DNA from: Epiperipatus broadwayi
Taxonomy: Eukaryota; Onychophora; Udeonychophora; Euonychophora; Peripatidae
Direction of reading: 5' to 3'
DNA: 64,000 nt
Assembly: GCA_028023455.1 (NCBI GenBank)
Contig: JAQFVV010006711.1
Coordinates: 246,001 to 310,000, forward strand
Part shown: piece by piece, positions 46,627 to 59,060 of the stretch
Layout: every line of letters begins with the position of its first letter
Numbering within the stretch: the stretch's first letter is position 1
The notes under the pieces: model-generated
Told to the model about the DNA's origin: nothing
The model's database searches: none
What the model saw: the letters and a program-made list of their open reading frames with translations, nothing else
Translations under genes and position numbers: made by a program

Positions 46627-48795
46627 TGTAACGGGCACATACGTACGTTACATTATTTTTTATTAGTAAACATATATAAAAAAAAAAGTTCGCCAATAAA
46701 AATTTCTTTTTTAAGAATTAAAATAAAAAAATCATCTTAAACTCGCATATATATAAAATCGCACAGATAAATAATTATTAAAATAAAACTTTATTAAAGA
46801 AAAAGTATTTTAAAACTAAATTTTCAGAAAAGATTTAGAGATAAAAATATATGTTTAAGTTTGAAAACAGATTAATTAATCTTTTGTAAAATGGAAATGA
46901 TTATTTTAATTAGTAAACTAGCCTTGGGCATTTAAAATGTATAAGCAATGGTCAGATAGGAAAACAATAGGAACAGAATGGCCAATGAAAGAAATCCATC
47001 GGGGAAATCGGACCTCAACGGAAGGATCATCATCAACGATGACGTAACGTCCATTGGATCCACAAAATTATTATAAAAGGAAAGGTTTGAAAATAAAAGG
47101 GTTAGTTGGTTATTAAGAGAGGACAGATATGTGTTAGTGCGGAGTCGAAGGAAAAGGGATTGAAAAGATGCACTCTTCAATCCCTTCAGTTCTGCTAGGA
47201 AGAAAGAGAAATAAGCTATCGTTTTCTACATTGAGACCAGCTGGAGTAAAAAACCTCCGGATGAATAAAACGGCCAACAGAATACCAATCTTTTTTGGAC
47301 GGTGTGGGAATTCACGTTCAAATGGCAAGCAACAGATAAAGATGAACTATTTAAAATTGTAAGAACTTTATAATTAATGAACATTAAATTAAAAACTTTC
47401 CGTATTTAAATAATACAAATAGAATCCTATCTGACCAACGTTAGTTATTAATTAGTTATAATTTTATTTAATGTATTTCTTTTGTAAAATCATTTCCATT
47501 TATTTATTTATTTATTTGTTCTTTTAAGTTTTATTATGATTTCTGTTTTTCATTAAACTAGTTATATAAATATTAAACTTAAGTCAGGCGTGAATGGCTA
47601 TATAGATTTGTAAAGTTATATTAGGGGAGGGTAATCTTAGGTTATTTGTTTCGTAGTTAAATTGGGTCAATGGATTGGATATATTGGTGTAGTTAGTAGA
47701 TGTAATGCAAGATTCGCTACGGGCAGAATCGTTTGTATATGCCGCACACTTCCATTTTGCCTATGGAAGGGATTATAAGACGTAGAACGCTGTTCCTTTC
47801 GATGGAGTTTTTTTTTTATTGCTCTTCTTGTCTGATAGATGTAGTATTCCTATCTGACGAGAAGCAGTTTCTTCTCTTAACATAATTGTGCTGCCGTATT
47901 CGTATTACATTGAGCACATCGATATATCAGATGGATTGAAGTTTGGTTTGACTGCGAACCTTTGGCCTAAGGTTAAACAAGGATTGAATATTTTCTTTTC
48001 AAATGCAAATCTATGTAGTCCATTCATACTCGACACCCATAAATAAAATTGCATTAAATTTAAGTTGGGTATAGACGCTTGCATGGGTTCGTTACTGGTT
48101 AATTATGTTTTTGGTTTTCATAGGTGATCAAAATATATAGACATTCGGTAAATACTGATACCTTACGGTGAGTATCTAAGATGTATTTATTCGGATGTCT
48201 TTTAAGTTATTGGGGTTAATGCGGTGTCTTATGATGAACACCATGGGGTTTCTTGTATTCCCTATGCAATTGACGGTATTGATGATTTTGTATTTTGATC
48301 GTTTATGTTTACTTTGAAATGTTTTTAACCGTGTAATCTATGTAACCGATCTATACTCAACATTATAAAACAAACTTTCATAAATCCATCTGTGCGAACT
48401 TAATTAAAATGTAAACTTATAATATTATAAAAATTGAAATGTAAATTTAAATTATAAAATCAAGTTAAAATCTAAAATAAACATACTAAAATAATAATGT
48501 TAAATTTTATATATATATGTGCGTAAATAAATTTTTGTATGTTAGTTACTGGCAGTGGCTTATTTTATTTATTTTTTAATATTGAAATATAATTAGATAA
48601 GATATTATATTACTAAATCTCTGCTACTCCCTGAGCTAGTGACTTGGGCTAACGACCGGAATCAAAATCTAAAAAAAAAAACAATTTTTTTTTTGACTTA
48701 CGTATCTGCCTACTTTATAAATTTTTCTAGGTTCAAATGCCTAGATGGCGCCCTGTAGTGCAGATGACGTTAAGTCCTTTCTCCGGATCGTTACA
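46627..48795. mobile_element. LTR-like TGTAACG...CGTTACA element, copy 2 (no Penelope insert)
   Basis: It runs from tgtaacgggcacatacgtac to ggatcgttaca. CACTTG precedes it at 46,621 and recurs at 48,794-48,799, so a 4-6 bp target-site duplication is present. Blocks along its length match the repeat at 5,803-9,745. A TATAAAAGG sequence at about 47,071 could be a promoter, and the end carries the tRNA-like block. 2.17 kb is long for a solo LTR. The 47,134-47,328 frames are overlapping chance frames. Class uncertain. Confidence 0.7.
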
Positions 48796-48809
48796 CTTGT
48801 AAATAATAT

Positions 48810-51490
48810 TATATATAAAAGTAAAGATGATTATTACAAAATGGCTATTAACAGGAATTGTGTTTAAAATAGCCTTGAAAAATTATATATATGTACTGTT
48901 TATATTCAAGTTTTATTAAATCAAAAGACATATGTATAGAAAAAAACTTTCAAAATGATAGCTGGTTAAAAGAATTCTGGTATTGTAAAGTAAAACTCTA
49001 ATAATGAAACTAGTGTAAATGTTAGCTATTTTAAAACTTAATATTTCTTTCTTGATAGATTTTTTTTTTTTTTTTATAGTTTATACTTATATAAAATCAG
49101 ATAAATAACTAATTGGTCTAAAAGAAGCAAAATGAGATTAAAAGCAATTATTTTTTTTAAATAACTTTTTTCTTTGAGATTTTAGAATTGTAAATGATTT
49201 CAAATTTAAAGAGAATTTAACACCTTTTTAAAAATTAATAATAAATATTTTGAAAGAAAACTTGCATTTTTAATATCAGTATTTTAAAATATCAATATCT
49301 AATTTATGACAGTTCACTATTATCTTAAATCATCATATGCTGGCCAGAATAAAATACAGAAATATCAAGAAGTTAAATATACTACATCACATTATGACCA
49401 TTCTAACTTTTTCTAAAATTTCTCCAGACAAAATATGCATGTACCACAATAATACATGAAATAACAATTACACTTATTTGAGACCTACATAACAACAGGA
49501 AAGATGTTAGATCTATCTTAAGATCTATATCATAAAAAGGGAATTTTGAGAAATTCCATCTTCACAATGTTAATGTTTTTTTTACATTCCTTAAAAATAT
49601 TTTAGTTAATTATCTGTAAATGAATATTTGATAATAAATACAATATACAGTGGAGTTTCTATGCAATAAATATTTGCTTCAACAAGCACTTTTGTTAAAT
49701 GATGTGTTTATTTAATGATACTTTGATGTTGAGGGGTAGTTGTTTCAGATCCACAGTCTAGAGCAAAATTACCATTCTATCACAATCATTTAAATAACAA
49801 AAATTAATACAAAGTCAAAAATATAATAAGAATGCATATAAAATTAATTTATTATATTTAACTTTTATGAACTGCATTGACAATTAAAATTGAACTTAAA
49901 AGCACAAATAATGTTACATTGTTAGATTGATACTATTACCTGCCACATGCTTATTAATTCATAATTAATGAGTTTTCATTTATTACAGTATTCAATATTA
50001 GTAAGTGTACTGTTTAATGTGGTAACTATTCCATGTAATTTTTATTTCATCCTTATTTTTTAAAAAGGCATTCAATAACTTATATTTGTTAGTTTTACTA
50101 GTTTGATTTTTTTTCTGTGTGTGTGTTAGTTTCCAACTTTCAGTTTTCACGCTTATTGATAAAATGATGCAGAATACTCATAGAAGATTTTTAAAATATA
50201 TATATAGCTTTATCATTGCTAAAGGTACAAATAAATTTGTAAGAAAACTAAATTGGTAATAAAACTCTTACAAAACATTAGAAAGATATTAGATGTGCAA
50301 ATGGAAATAATTTGAAACATCTTGCACATACATAGCCAATGGCATTTGTCTTAAGATTTACTTTTGTTGATTTAGACATTGTAGTGGAAATTGTTTACAT
50401 TACATTAGTAATAAAGTAAGTTTTTTTCTTTCAAAATAATTTCATTGATTTAATATATTTTTATTATTTCTAAAGATATTTAATAATAAATAAATGAAAA
50501 ATAATTTTATTTTGTCATAAACTTTTATTTAAACCAATGGTCACTTGCATGAAAAATTAAGTGTGCACTTTAAGCCTCAATTTAGTTATATTCAATGTTT
50601 AACATTATTAATTTAAAATACATTAAGTTTAATGCATTCTATTACTGGAATTTATGAAGTTATACAATATATTAATCTTCTCTAAATTTAATTTAGATAT
50701 ATAGATTATTGACAAACTAAATATAATATCTCTAATAATGTTTAAAACTAATTGTTTGATATTTGTCAAAACAATTACAGTGACATCTAGAGATTGGAAG
50801 AATTTGAGAATTGAAGCCAATAATGTGAATTAGATCAATTAAATCGTCATATAAGATTTACAAAACGTGTTTATTATATGACTTGTTAGTCATTGTTTGA
50901 ATCTTAATTTAGTAATAAAAGATATAAGCTTTATGATTGATATATTGTTTGACTCTGTATTATGTGGGATTTCACTGTAATCCTTGAATAAAAAAAAAAT
51001 TAAATGACTGAGAAATTTTCTTATTGGTTTTTAGATACAATATTTGGATTTTTATCAATTGTTCAACTTATAAATTATAGCAATATTTCTAATAATTTCT
51101 TATTAAAACTACATATATTTTCTTATTTTTGAAGTTTGTGATAAAAAAAAGTTGTTTGATGGTTTAGACAACAAATTGTAATATGAAAATCAATACCGAA
51201 AATTCCTCTAGTTAAATTATATTGTTAGTAGAGATTTGGAATGTCAATATTATATGCATATCTGGATTAAATTTATTCTGATAAGAAATAAATATAGTAT
51301 AATAGTCTTGGATTATCAGAAATATATTCCATTGATTTCAAATCATTTGATTAAGAAATTATTTAAACCATGAAATTAGTGTAGGATTTGCACTAATTGA
51401 AAAAGGAAGAAATTCATTGATAGGGCAGAAGTAATTATAGCAGAATTCAAAACAAATCTTTTTTTATTTCACAATAATAAAAATATATGT
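48810..51490. other. AT-rich stretch; one possible transposon end
   Basis: At about 49,650 the sequence acagtggagtttctatgcaa resembles a decayed Tigger-type end like that at 4,349. Otherwise nothing was recognised. Confidence 0.45.
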
Positions 51491-51499
51491 TCTACATCA

Positions 51500-52224
51500 A
51501 ATATTATAGATGATAAGATGGAATGATTTTATAGTGATTTGAAATAGAATTGATGAGGAATTTCTTAAAGACATCATTATTGAAGGAGAATGGAATGTTA
51601 AGATTGGAAATGATAATGGAGAATAGAAACAAGTTTTGGACAAATATACTTGCGAAAAACAAAACAAAACATGGAAGGTAAATAACTTCTATACACAATA
51701 AAATTATTTAAGAATATATGATGATTTACAAATTTCAATTTCAGCTGAAGGACTGCAGAAAATAGTCATGGAGATTGAATGGTGGAAAAACATATATCAT
51801 AAGCATGATGCTAATGAATGGATGTTTAACATTATTATTAAAAGTGCCATATTTTTCAAGGAATCACATAAATAAGAATCATAGTTTAGTAGTAGCAAAT
51901 ATCTTGCTGAAACCTAAGCAATTAAATTAGGATGGAGAATAGAAACGAGTTTTGGACAATTATATTTGCAAAGAAAAATATGGATGGTAAATGACTTCTA
52001 TACACAAGAAAATTATTTAAGAATATCAATTCCAGCTGAAGGACTGCAGAAAATGGACATGGAGATTGAATGGTGAAAAAACATATATCATAAGCATGAT
52101 GCTAATGAATGGATGTTTAACATTATTATTAAAAGAGCCATATTTTTTAAGGACTGACATAAATAAGAATCACAGTTTAATAGTAGCAAATATCTTGTTG
52201 AAACATAAGCAATTAAATTAGGAT
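51500..52224 (+). pseudogene. LINE endonuclease fragment, partly in tandem duplicate
   Basis: A broken frame reads IIEGEWNVKIGNDNGE then KQVLDKYTCEKQN, matching the GDWNAKxGxDN...VLGKYGxGxxN part of RTE/CR1-like endonucleases. A 316-bp segment (51,616-51,931) carrying this is repeated at 51,932-52,224 with a deletion of about 25 bases and scattered changes. Both copies have stops. It may be the 5' part of the same LINE whose 3' part lies at 54,090-54,420. Confidence 0.5.
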
Positions 52225-52346
52225 CTGTGTTAAAATTATAAAAGCCACAAGGCATCAGAGGATCAAATCTCATTAAACACATCATATATTTTTAAAGAAT
52301 AATTGATAAAATCAAAGAAAAGTATGAAGGAACATCAGAATATATT

Positions 52347-53132
52347 GTAACGCTAGCGAGATATATATGTTATGAAACAAACATATATACTAGTTTTACA
52401 TAATTATAATTTATAAATAAATGATTAAATTATTAATAAAAATGAAATAGAAAGAAAGTATATGTTTTAGAATAGTTTTCTTTTGTTTTAAAAATGTAGT
52501 TTTTTTAAAAAAAGATTGCATTATATTTTCTTTTAAAAGAGAATAAAGTTTTAGTATTGAGAGGGCTGGGGGATAATCTAAAATCAAAAGATTTAAAAAC
52601 TCTTCTTTTTAAAAATAAGTAAATATGAAAAATCAAAATAAAATTTTGTTTGTAAAAGAAAACTTTTGTAAATGTAATTAGTTTTAAAAGATTAGTGACT
52701 GATAAAGAAAAAGTAAAACTAACAATTGTATTAATTAAAACACTATATAAACTATCAATGAGATAGTAAATTTATCTAAGAAAAAGATAAATTAATCTAA
52801 GAAAAAGATTAGATAATGTGGAATGTAAAAATAATTAAAAAACAGACTTAAGTTATAATAAAAATTAAAAATAATGATAAAGAATTAAAACGATGACAGA
52901 AAAAGGTATATAAACTCACTATGGCCTATTGTTATTTAGTCAGTTCTGTATTTAGTAAATCAGTCTGGTCTACATTTTGTAATTGAATCAGTCGGGTTTG
53001 TGATATACATTCAGGATTGTTATTAGTGTTATTGCTATACAGTCAGGTTCATATTATTCATTCAATTCAGAATCTAGCTATATAGAATACAGAAGAATGC
53101 AGATTAAGAGTTTTGGAGAACTTTAAATGCTG
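52347..53132 (+). mobile_element. Probable LTR of a Gypsy-type element
   Basis: It begins tgtaacgctagcgagat and ends aaatgctgtaaca, with a TATATAAAC promoter-like sequence at about 52,907 and a short region after it rich in CAGT repeats, the layout of an LTR with U3, R and U5. Coding-like sequence follows 30 bases later. No second LTR is seen before 54 kb, so the element is truncated. Confidence 0.5.
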
Positions 53133-53161
53133 TAACAAATCATTACTGCTGTGGTTTACAT

Positions 53162-53430
53162 AATGCCGAAGCCACATAAGCCATAGGAATATTCAATAGA
53201 GCTTCATGCCCCAAAATCATCAACTATCCTGCCTGAATCAATGCCTGTAAACAATGACTAGATTGTGAAGTAGAAACTGCCGCATACTCTCTATCATTAT
53301 TTGACAGAAACATGGAAGGAGAATCATGAAGCCATCAATGGAGAACCAGAAAGCCAATCGGTTGAAAAGCAAAACAAATGGAAATCAAAAACATTGGACA
53401 GTATGCACAAAATAAAAACCTGGGTAAATA
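53162..53430 (+). pseudogene. Decayed gag-like start behind the LTR
   Basis: An ATG about 30 bases after the LTR opens a frame MPKPHKP, with stops, continuing STILPESMPVNND and TETWKENHEAINGEPESQSV. Position and polar composition suggest the N-terminus of gag, but no diagnostic motif is present. Truncated by about 53,430. Confidence 0.3.
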
Positions 53431-53724
53431 TACTTTTAAATAACTGTATACATACTTGATTTTAAATGAAATGAACTTTAACGAAGAACTATAATAACTA
53501 TAGCTTAAAGTCATCATTTATATTTTTCGTGTGTAAAATTTATTGATATATTATGTTAAACATATTTGTGCATAATTAAATAATAATGTTTACTTAATTG
53601 TTATTTTGTCTATTCTCTCTCTTGTCACTGCATCATTATTAATTTAAGAGTATAGTTATTTGTATATGTTAAGTGAATGTGCTGGACCCTGATTTAAGAG
53701 TATGAACTAACTTGGGATATTTCA

Positions 53725-53990
53725 AGTGCTGGATTGTGTGCCTGTTGTCTGAAGCATGCCAACTATAACATGATTGGCTGGCACTTGAGTTTGAATCTCA
53801 AAACAAAAAAATGCTTTGGATGGCAAGGTTTAAATCCAGCAGTCAAGATGGGTCACTGTCTGGAAAGGTGATCATGTTATGATTTGCATAGCCCAATCTG
53901 GCCATGGGTATCGTTGATGGCTATGCTATCAATATTATTATCTTCTCTGCTTGAAAGTCCAGTCCATTCCCATAATATTAAAAAGTTATT
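53725..53990 (+). repeat. Probable SINE
   Basis: A G+C-richer block includes gattggctggcacttgagtttgaatctc in its middle, with a B-box-like end, then an A-rich joint, another ggtttaaatccagc and a conserved-looking body ending cagtccattcc. It may be two tRNA-like units in tandem. Loosely similar blocks occur at 59,900 and 62,400. Confidence 0.35.
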
Positions 53991-54089
53991 ATAGAAAGTG
54001 TTCAAACCTAGTTAATATGGAAATTTATTTGGAGGGACCCAATTCAGTATTAATATGTGCAAATGAAAAATATTGAAATTACTATTTTG

Positions 54090-54420
54090 TGATAATAACA
54101 AGAAAACAAGAGAAAGATGATACATAAACATGGATAAAACAAAAACAATGATGTCTTGGGGGAAAAGAATATCAAAATGAATTATACAAAACTAAATAAT
54201 GTAAAAGTTTTATATATTTAGAAAATAAAATGATTAATGGACAAGACTGCTAGAGATTGGGGCAGGAGGAAGGGGATTAACCGGGCACTTGTATACTTAA
54301 TACTATGGATGAGAAATTTTTCGATGACAAACAATTCAGTGAAATAACTTTGAAACTATATTATCAGCCAGTCATGTCTGATGCAAAAAGTTATCAATTA
54401 TTGAATTAAATTTTTTTTAA
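54090..54420 (+). pseudogene. Relic of a LINE region after the RT
   Basis: Broken frames give NMDKTKTMMSWGKR, like the KTK-M block after motif C, then EIGAGG-KGIN, LWMRNFSM and SEITLKLYYQPVMSDAKSY. This follows the order of RTE/CR1-type C-terminal regions. Too decayed to place in a family. Confidence 0.4.
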
Positions 54421-54764
54421 AATTAAAATTACAGAAAGTTTGAATGAATGTGATCAGAAACAAATTCCAAAATTTGATATTACCCAAGGCATAAATTGTA
54501 GAATTTACTCTGCTTTTTTTTTTTTTTTGCAATTAATAGATACAAATAAAATTGATGAAGAAAGTTTATATACTTACTGATGTAGAGCCTGTGGTTTCTG
54601 ATAATAATAATGATGAGTTAAAACAACATTTTTGTATATATTACTTTATAAAATATGACACATTACTTTGGCTAGATTTGCATTCTGTAGAGAATATAGA
54701 ATATATATATACTAAGTATATATAAATTGAATACCATATTATTTATATTGCTAAATATTTTTAT

Positions 54765-57225
54765 AGTTGAATTCTCATGCAACTGTGTAGATTATTGAAA
54801 TGCCCTCTAGCTAAAATGTAAGTACAATGCTTATCAGTAAAAGAGCCATTCTTTTATATCTTTTTGTTCTTCATATATCTAAAGGAATATTTAAAATACA
54901 CTGGAAGGAATAAATTTTTAAATCAATCAATAAATTTATTTCTAAATATTTTAAATTGATATTTTTGATTGACAATTCTGAAATTTCTCTCATCTTTAAA
55001 CTTGTCAGTGACAATATCAAATAATGAAAATATGTAATACAGATTATTTATAGTGGCTAGAGGGCATTTCACTTATCTCTACAGTTACATGATAGTTAGT
55101 CTCCACATATTTCATAAAACTATTTAGCAGTGTAATTAATTTAAAATTACCCCAAATCCAAAACTTAACCGGACTAGCCAAGAAAATAAAGTCAAAAACA
55201 CCACCAATGGTTTCACTGCTACAAGCAGACTTCTCAAGTGTAAAGAACTACAAAGCAACACCATATTTATATTAAATATTACCCACAATTCCATTTACTT
55301 CCCATCTACCCTTAATATTAAAATAATTTTTAAAGAAGTTAATTGATTCAGAATAATAAATTTTCAATAATAAGATTCTTTAATTCTTTTTTTGGTTCTT
55401 TAGTATTTTCCAACTAATGACATATTACCCTGAAGCCATATCAGTCTGATCTTCCGATCTTTAAGATAACATCTCCAAGTGATTTGCAAACAAATGCAAT
55501 CACTAAAATTTGTCTGCAGATCACGTGGATTCAGCACATTAAAGATCGCAAGATCAGACTGATATGGCTTCAGGGTAATACGTCATCGGTTGGAAAATAC
55601 TAAAGATGACCGTCGGATAGATAACAAGCACCACCATGTTTTTTAGTCCTGAAAAAAAATGTACATGCATGCGTCAAAATAATTTAGAACTAATTAAGTG
55701 TAAGTTTGATAATTTAGAAATTGAAAATAATTAAGTGTAAATATGCAGATACAAATTTTTTTTTTGTAAATTTAAAATAAATAGACAAATAAAGAACACT
55801 TTTCTGATTTAATGCGAATCTGGCATTATTAATGGAGACTGGACAATAACTTAAAATGTACTCTATATTACGAATTTTTATAACAACAAAAAAAAAAAAA
55901 ATCAAAAAAATGTACTTGCATGAAAAATTATCTTATCTTTACAACATTTCCGATGGGATTTAACTCAATTATTTACGTTAAAAATATATAAAACAAACAA
56001 TTTGAAAATGTGTCTTATTTTTTGACTGAAAATTAGAAAAGTCAGCGCATAGCACTGGAATGGGGGGGGCCCTCCACTGTCTTGGAAGGGCCGAAGGCAC
56101 AGCCAATACATGCTTTAGTCTAAAAAAAATCTATATTATGATTTACAAAATCACCGACAACGCCAGACCTTGTATTACTCTCATAGCTGTAATTTTTATA
56201 ATGGTGGATGAATTTACAAAAAAAAAAAATTCTGTATAATATAATTCAGAAATTAAAAATAAAATTAATTAATTGTACTTTTTATAATTGCAGCAGAATT
56301 TACAAAATAATATACATCAAAATGACATTATTTATTAGTAACAAAAATGAAAATCACTTACAAATAGTGTTTACTGTGGTGGACTGGTAGCAAAATCACA
56401 AAAGACAGACAAATGATAAAATTTCCCAAAGCTCTCTCCAATTTTTAAATCTCGCAGGTCAAAACAATCCATAAATTGACTCTCTCATGGATTAATCATT
56501 CTAGTGTCTTGGTTGCCATGGCAATGTTGTCATGTTATCATCGATGATGTCTACCGGAAGGAAAATCGGTAAATGTAAAACGTCATCGGTTGAATAATAC
56601 TAAAGTACCCTTTTTTTATTTCATTTATTTTTATTTTTATTTCATTAAGAAGAATTAAAGAATCTTTATTATTGAAAATTTATTATTCTGAAGCAATTAA
56701 CTTATTTGAAAGTTCTTTTAATATTAAGGATGGATGGGAAGTAAATGGAATTGTGGGTAATGTTTAATATAAATATGGTCTTGTTTTGTAGTTTTTTTAC
56801 ACTTGAGAAATCTGCTTGTAGCAATGAAACCATTATTTGTGTTTTTGATTTTATTTTCTTGGCTAGTCTGGTCGAGCTTTGGATTTGGGGTAATTTTAAT
56901 TATTTATTGACTAGTTCAGCTTTATGCTTGTAATGTTTATAATTAATTTGTATTATATATTTTCATAATTTAAAATTAATGTTGACAAGGTTTTGAAATG
57001 AGAGAAATCTGAGAATTGTCAATTAAAAATAACAATTTAAAATATTTAGTAGTAAATTTTTTGATTGATTTAAAAATTCATTCTTCCTAGTCTAAGGGTT
57101 TCAGACATCCTTCTAGATATATTAAGGAAAGGTAAAATAATGCATTTTTTTTTATTGATAAGTATTGTTTTATACTATGACTAGAGGGCATTTTAATATC
57201 TATACAATTGCATAAGAGTTTATGT
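54765..57225. mobile_element. 2.45-kb imperfect palindrome with a transposon at its centre
   Basis: The left arm 54,765-55,398 is the inverted copy of 56,607-57,225. Matching landmarks: tgaaatgccctctag against ctagagggcatttta at the outer ends, ttgattgacaattctgaaat against its complement near 57,015, aaaattaccccaaatccaaa against tttggatttggggtaatttt, and tacttcccatct against gatgggaagta. Arms of about 620 bases agree at perhaps four bases in five. The outer end motif also occurs inverted at 55,058-55,096, so 54,775-55,100 is itself a palindromic unit present only in the left arm. Confidence 0.85.
55399..56606. mobile_element. Transposon with CTTTAGTATT ends inside the large palindrome
   Basis: Left end ctttagtattttccaactaa; the inverted version occurs at 55,588-55,605 (ggttggaaaatactaaag) and again at 56,587-56,606 (ggttgaataatactaaag). 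The first pair gives a 208-bp hairpin with about 65-base arms (the tgaagccatatcagtctgat block). The second pair spans 1.2 kb to the start of the right arm. The interior has no frame of note and contains a nine-base G-rich patch near 56,060. Confidence 0.75.
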
Positions 57226-57880
57226 TGAATAGTATTATTTTGAAAACCTTAGTTTTTGATCCATTTATATTAATTGCATTAGATGTGATTTATTGTAGCA
57301 ATTTGTGAACCAATATTATTTAAGAAAAAGTAAAAATAAATATAAGCAGAATAACATTTTATATAAATTTTTTTTTAGCATAATTTATGAAATATAATTT
57401 ATTACTTATATTTATTACCTTTGCTTTTCAATTAATATTTTGGCGATTAACATTTAGTTTAGAAGTGCAAGCTTTTTGTTTTTATATTTTTTATACATTT
57501 GAGACTGAATAATGGATAAAATGGCCTGATAATTTAATTTATTCATGAAAGAGTTGATGGCTGATGTAAAAGTGCTTAATTATTTGAAGCTTTCTCCAAA
57601 GTTTTTTGTTTTGTTTTAAACATTTATACACAATTGCAAATTAATATATATTACAAATATTCACATATCATAAAGAAATAATCACATTTTGATCAGACTT
57701 TTTAATAAGTTAAATTTTTATCATGACAGTTGACAAAAAATTGTCTGAATATTAGAAACTTTTGCTGTAGTTTTTTTGTTGGCATATATTTTGATATATT
57801 ACATTTCCCTTTGTTGTATATGTAATTTTTTTAATGTATATTTATGCATATGCTTTATGAAGCAGGTTTTATTTGTTATT

Positions 57881-58070
57881 TGAATGCACTTTTAGTGACG
57901 AGCACCATTATCATAGCTCTCATATTTCATAGTATTGCTACTTTATTTATAATCCATTTAAATCAACTGATTAACATATTATAAATAATCAAGATGGATT
58001 CTAAATAAAGAAGTAATGCTATGATATATGAGAGCTATGATTATGGTGCTTATCACCGAAAGGGAATTCA
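57881..58070. mobile_element. 190-bp palindromic MITE
   Basis: Arms of about 70 bases pair almost throughout: atcatagctctcatatttca at the left against tgatatatgagagctatgat at the right, with outer ends tgaatgcact and gggaattca. A relic end of the same family is at 2,797. No coding capacity. Confidence 0.85.
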
Positions 58071-58884
58071 GTTAAATAAAGGAAAGAAATAAAACCCGTT
58101 TTGTAAAACATATATATGTATGCAAAAGAATTACAAATATTTTGATAATAAACTTTTAACATAAAATTGCAAATTTTTATTTTTGTATGTCAATCACAGA
58201 TGTGAATCATTTTATATTATAAGTATTAATATATTAAGCAGATAAGCATATTTTGTCTTTAATTTTTTATTATCAGAGACTTACTTCAAACTCCATTATA
58301 TCACATTTATTCACTAATGTAAAAATTCAAATCTCTTTCATTATATACGCATTTTATGAAAAACTTTTGCTCATCCGGTAAGCTAATTATTAAATATTTG
58401 AATCTCTGTATCTATGTTGACAACTCAATATTTTCTATTTACACTATTCTCACACAAGATAGAAACTGATTTTTATGCAATTGTAATATCCTAGAAGAGT
58501 GAAAATTTGTTTTGTGGAGATAATTTTTCAAATTTTAATTAGCATATTCATGGTCACAAACTCCATATATCTCAAGTATTAATCAGTATAAAATTTTGTC
58601 TTGGTTTTATTACAAATCAAATGTTTCATTAATCAGGGCAATCTCAAAATTATGTCTTTGTGTATATTGTAGTGAAACCAAGATTACTGATTTTAAAATG
58701 TTCAAAAATAGTTTTGAATTTGTGAATTTCAGAATAATAATATTCTATCTCTAATGATAACATTGATGGAAATTCATTATATAATTTTACTTTTATATCT
58801 AATAATAGATTACCATTGGTAGTCATGAAAAAAGGGAAACCAGTAATGCAGTGTTTTATATATCATTTTCAACAATTATCAATT

Positions 58885-59060
58885 GACTGCAGGATGAAAG
58901 TTTCTCCAAATTCAAACCAGTTTCTCCTCTACATCAGACCATGTGGTCTTTTTCTAAGATTTTATAAACCTCCTGGAATCCAGTAAATTTATGACTTTAA
59001 TCATCCATTTATTATCATCTCTTTTAGAAATATATTCAGCCCAGATCTATTTCATACACA
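58885..59060 (-). pseudogene. Diverged RTE 3'-end fragment
   Basis: The plus-strand sequence ctgcaggatgaaagtttctc, catgtggtctttttctaag, cctcctggaatccagt and ttattatcatctcttttaga aligns step by step with 63,400-63,610, the reverse strand of the RTE C-terminus. About one base in four differs and a segment is missing near 58,935. It is older than the copy at the right edge. Confidence 0.75.

Noticed and set aside
47134-47362. Overlapping 64-codon frames on both strands
   Set aside because: They are inside the repeat at 46,627-48,795, and the corresponding part of the other copy is not open.
48130-48180. Exon-like piece before gtgagt
   Set aside because: It lies inside the TGTAACG repeat element.
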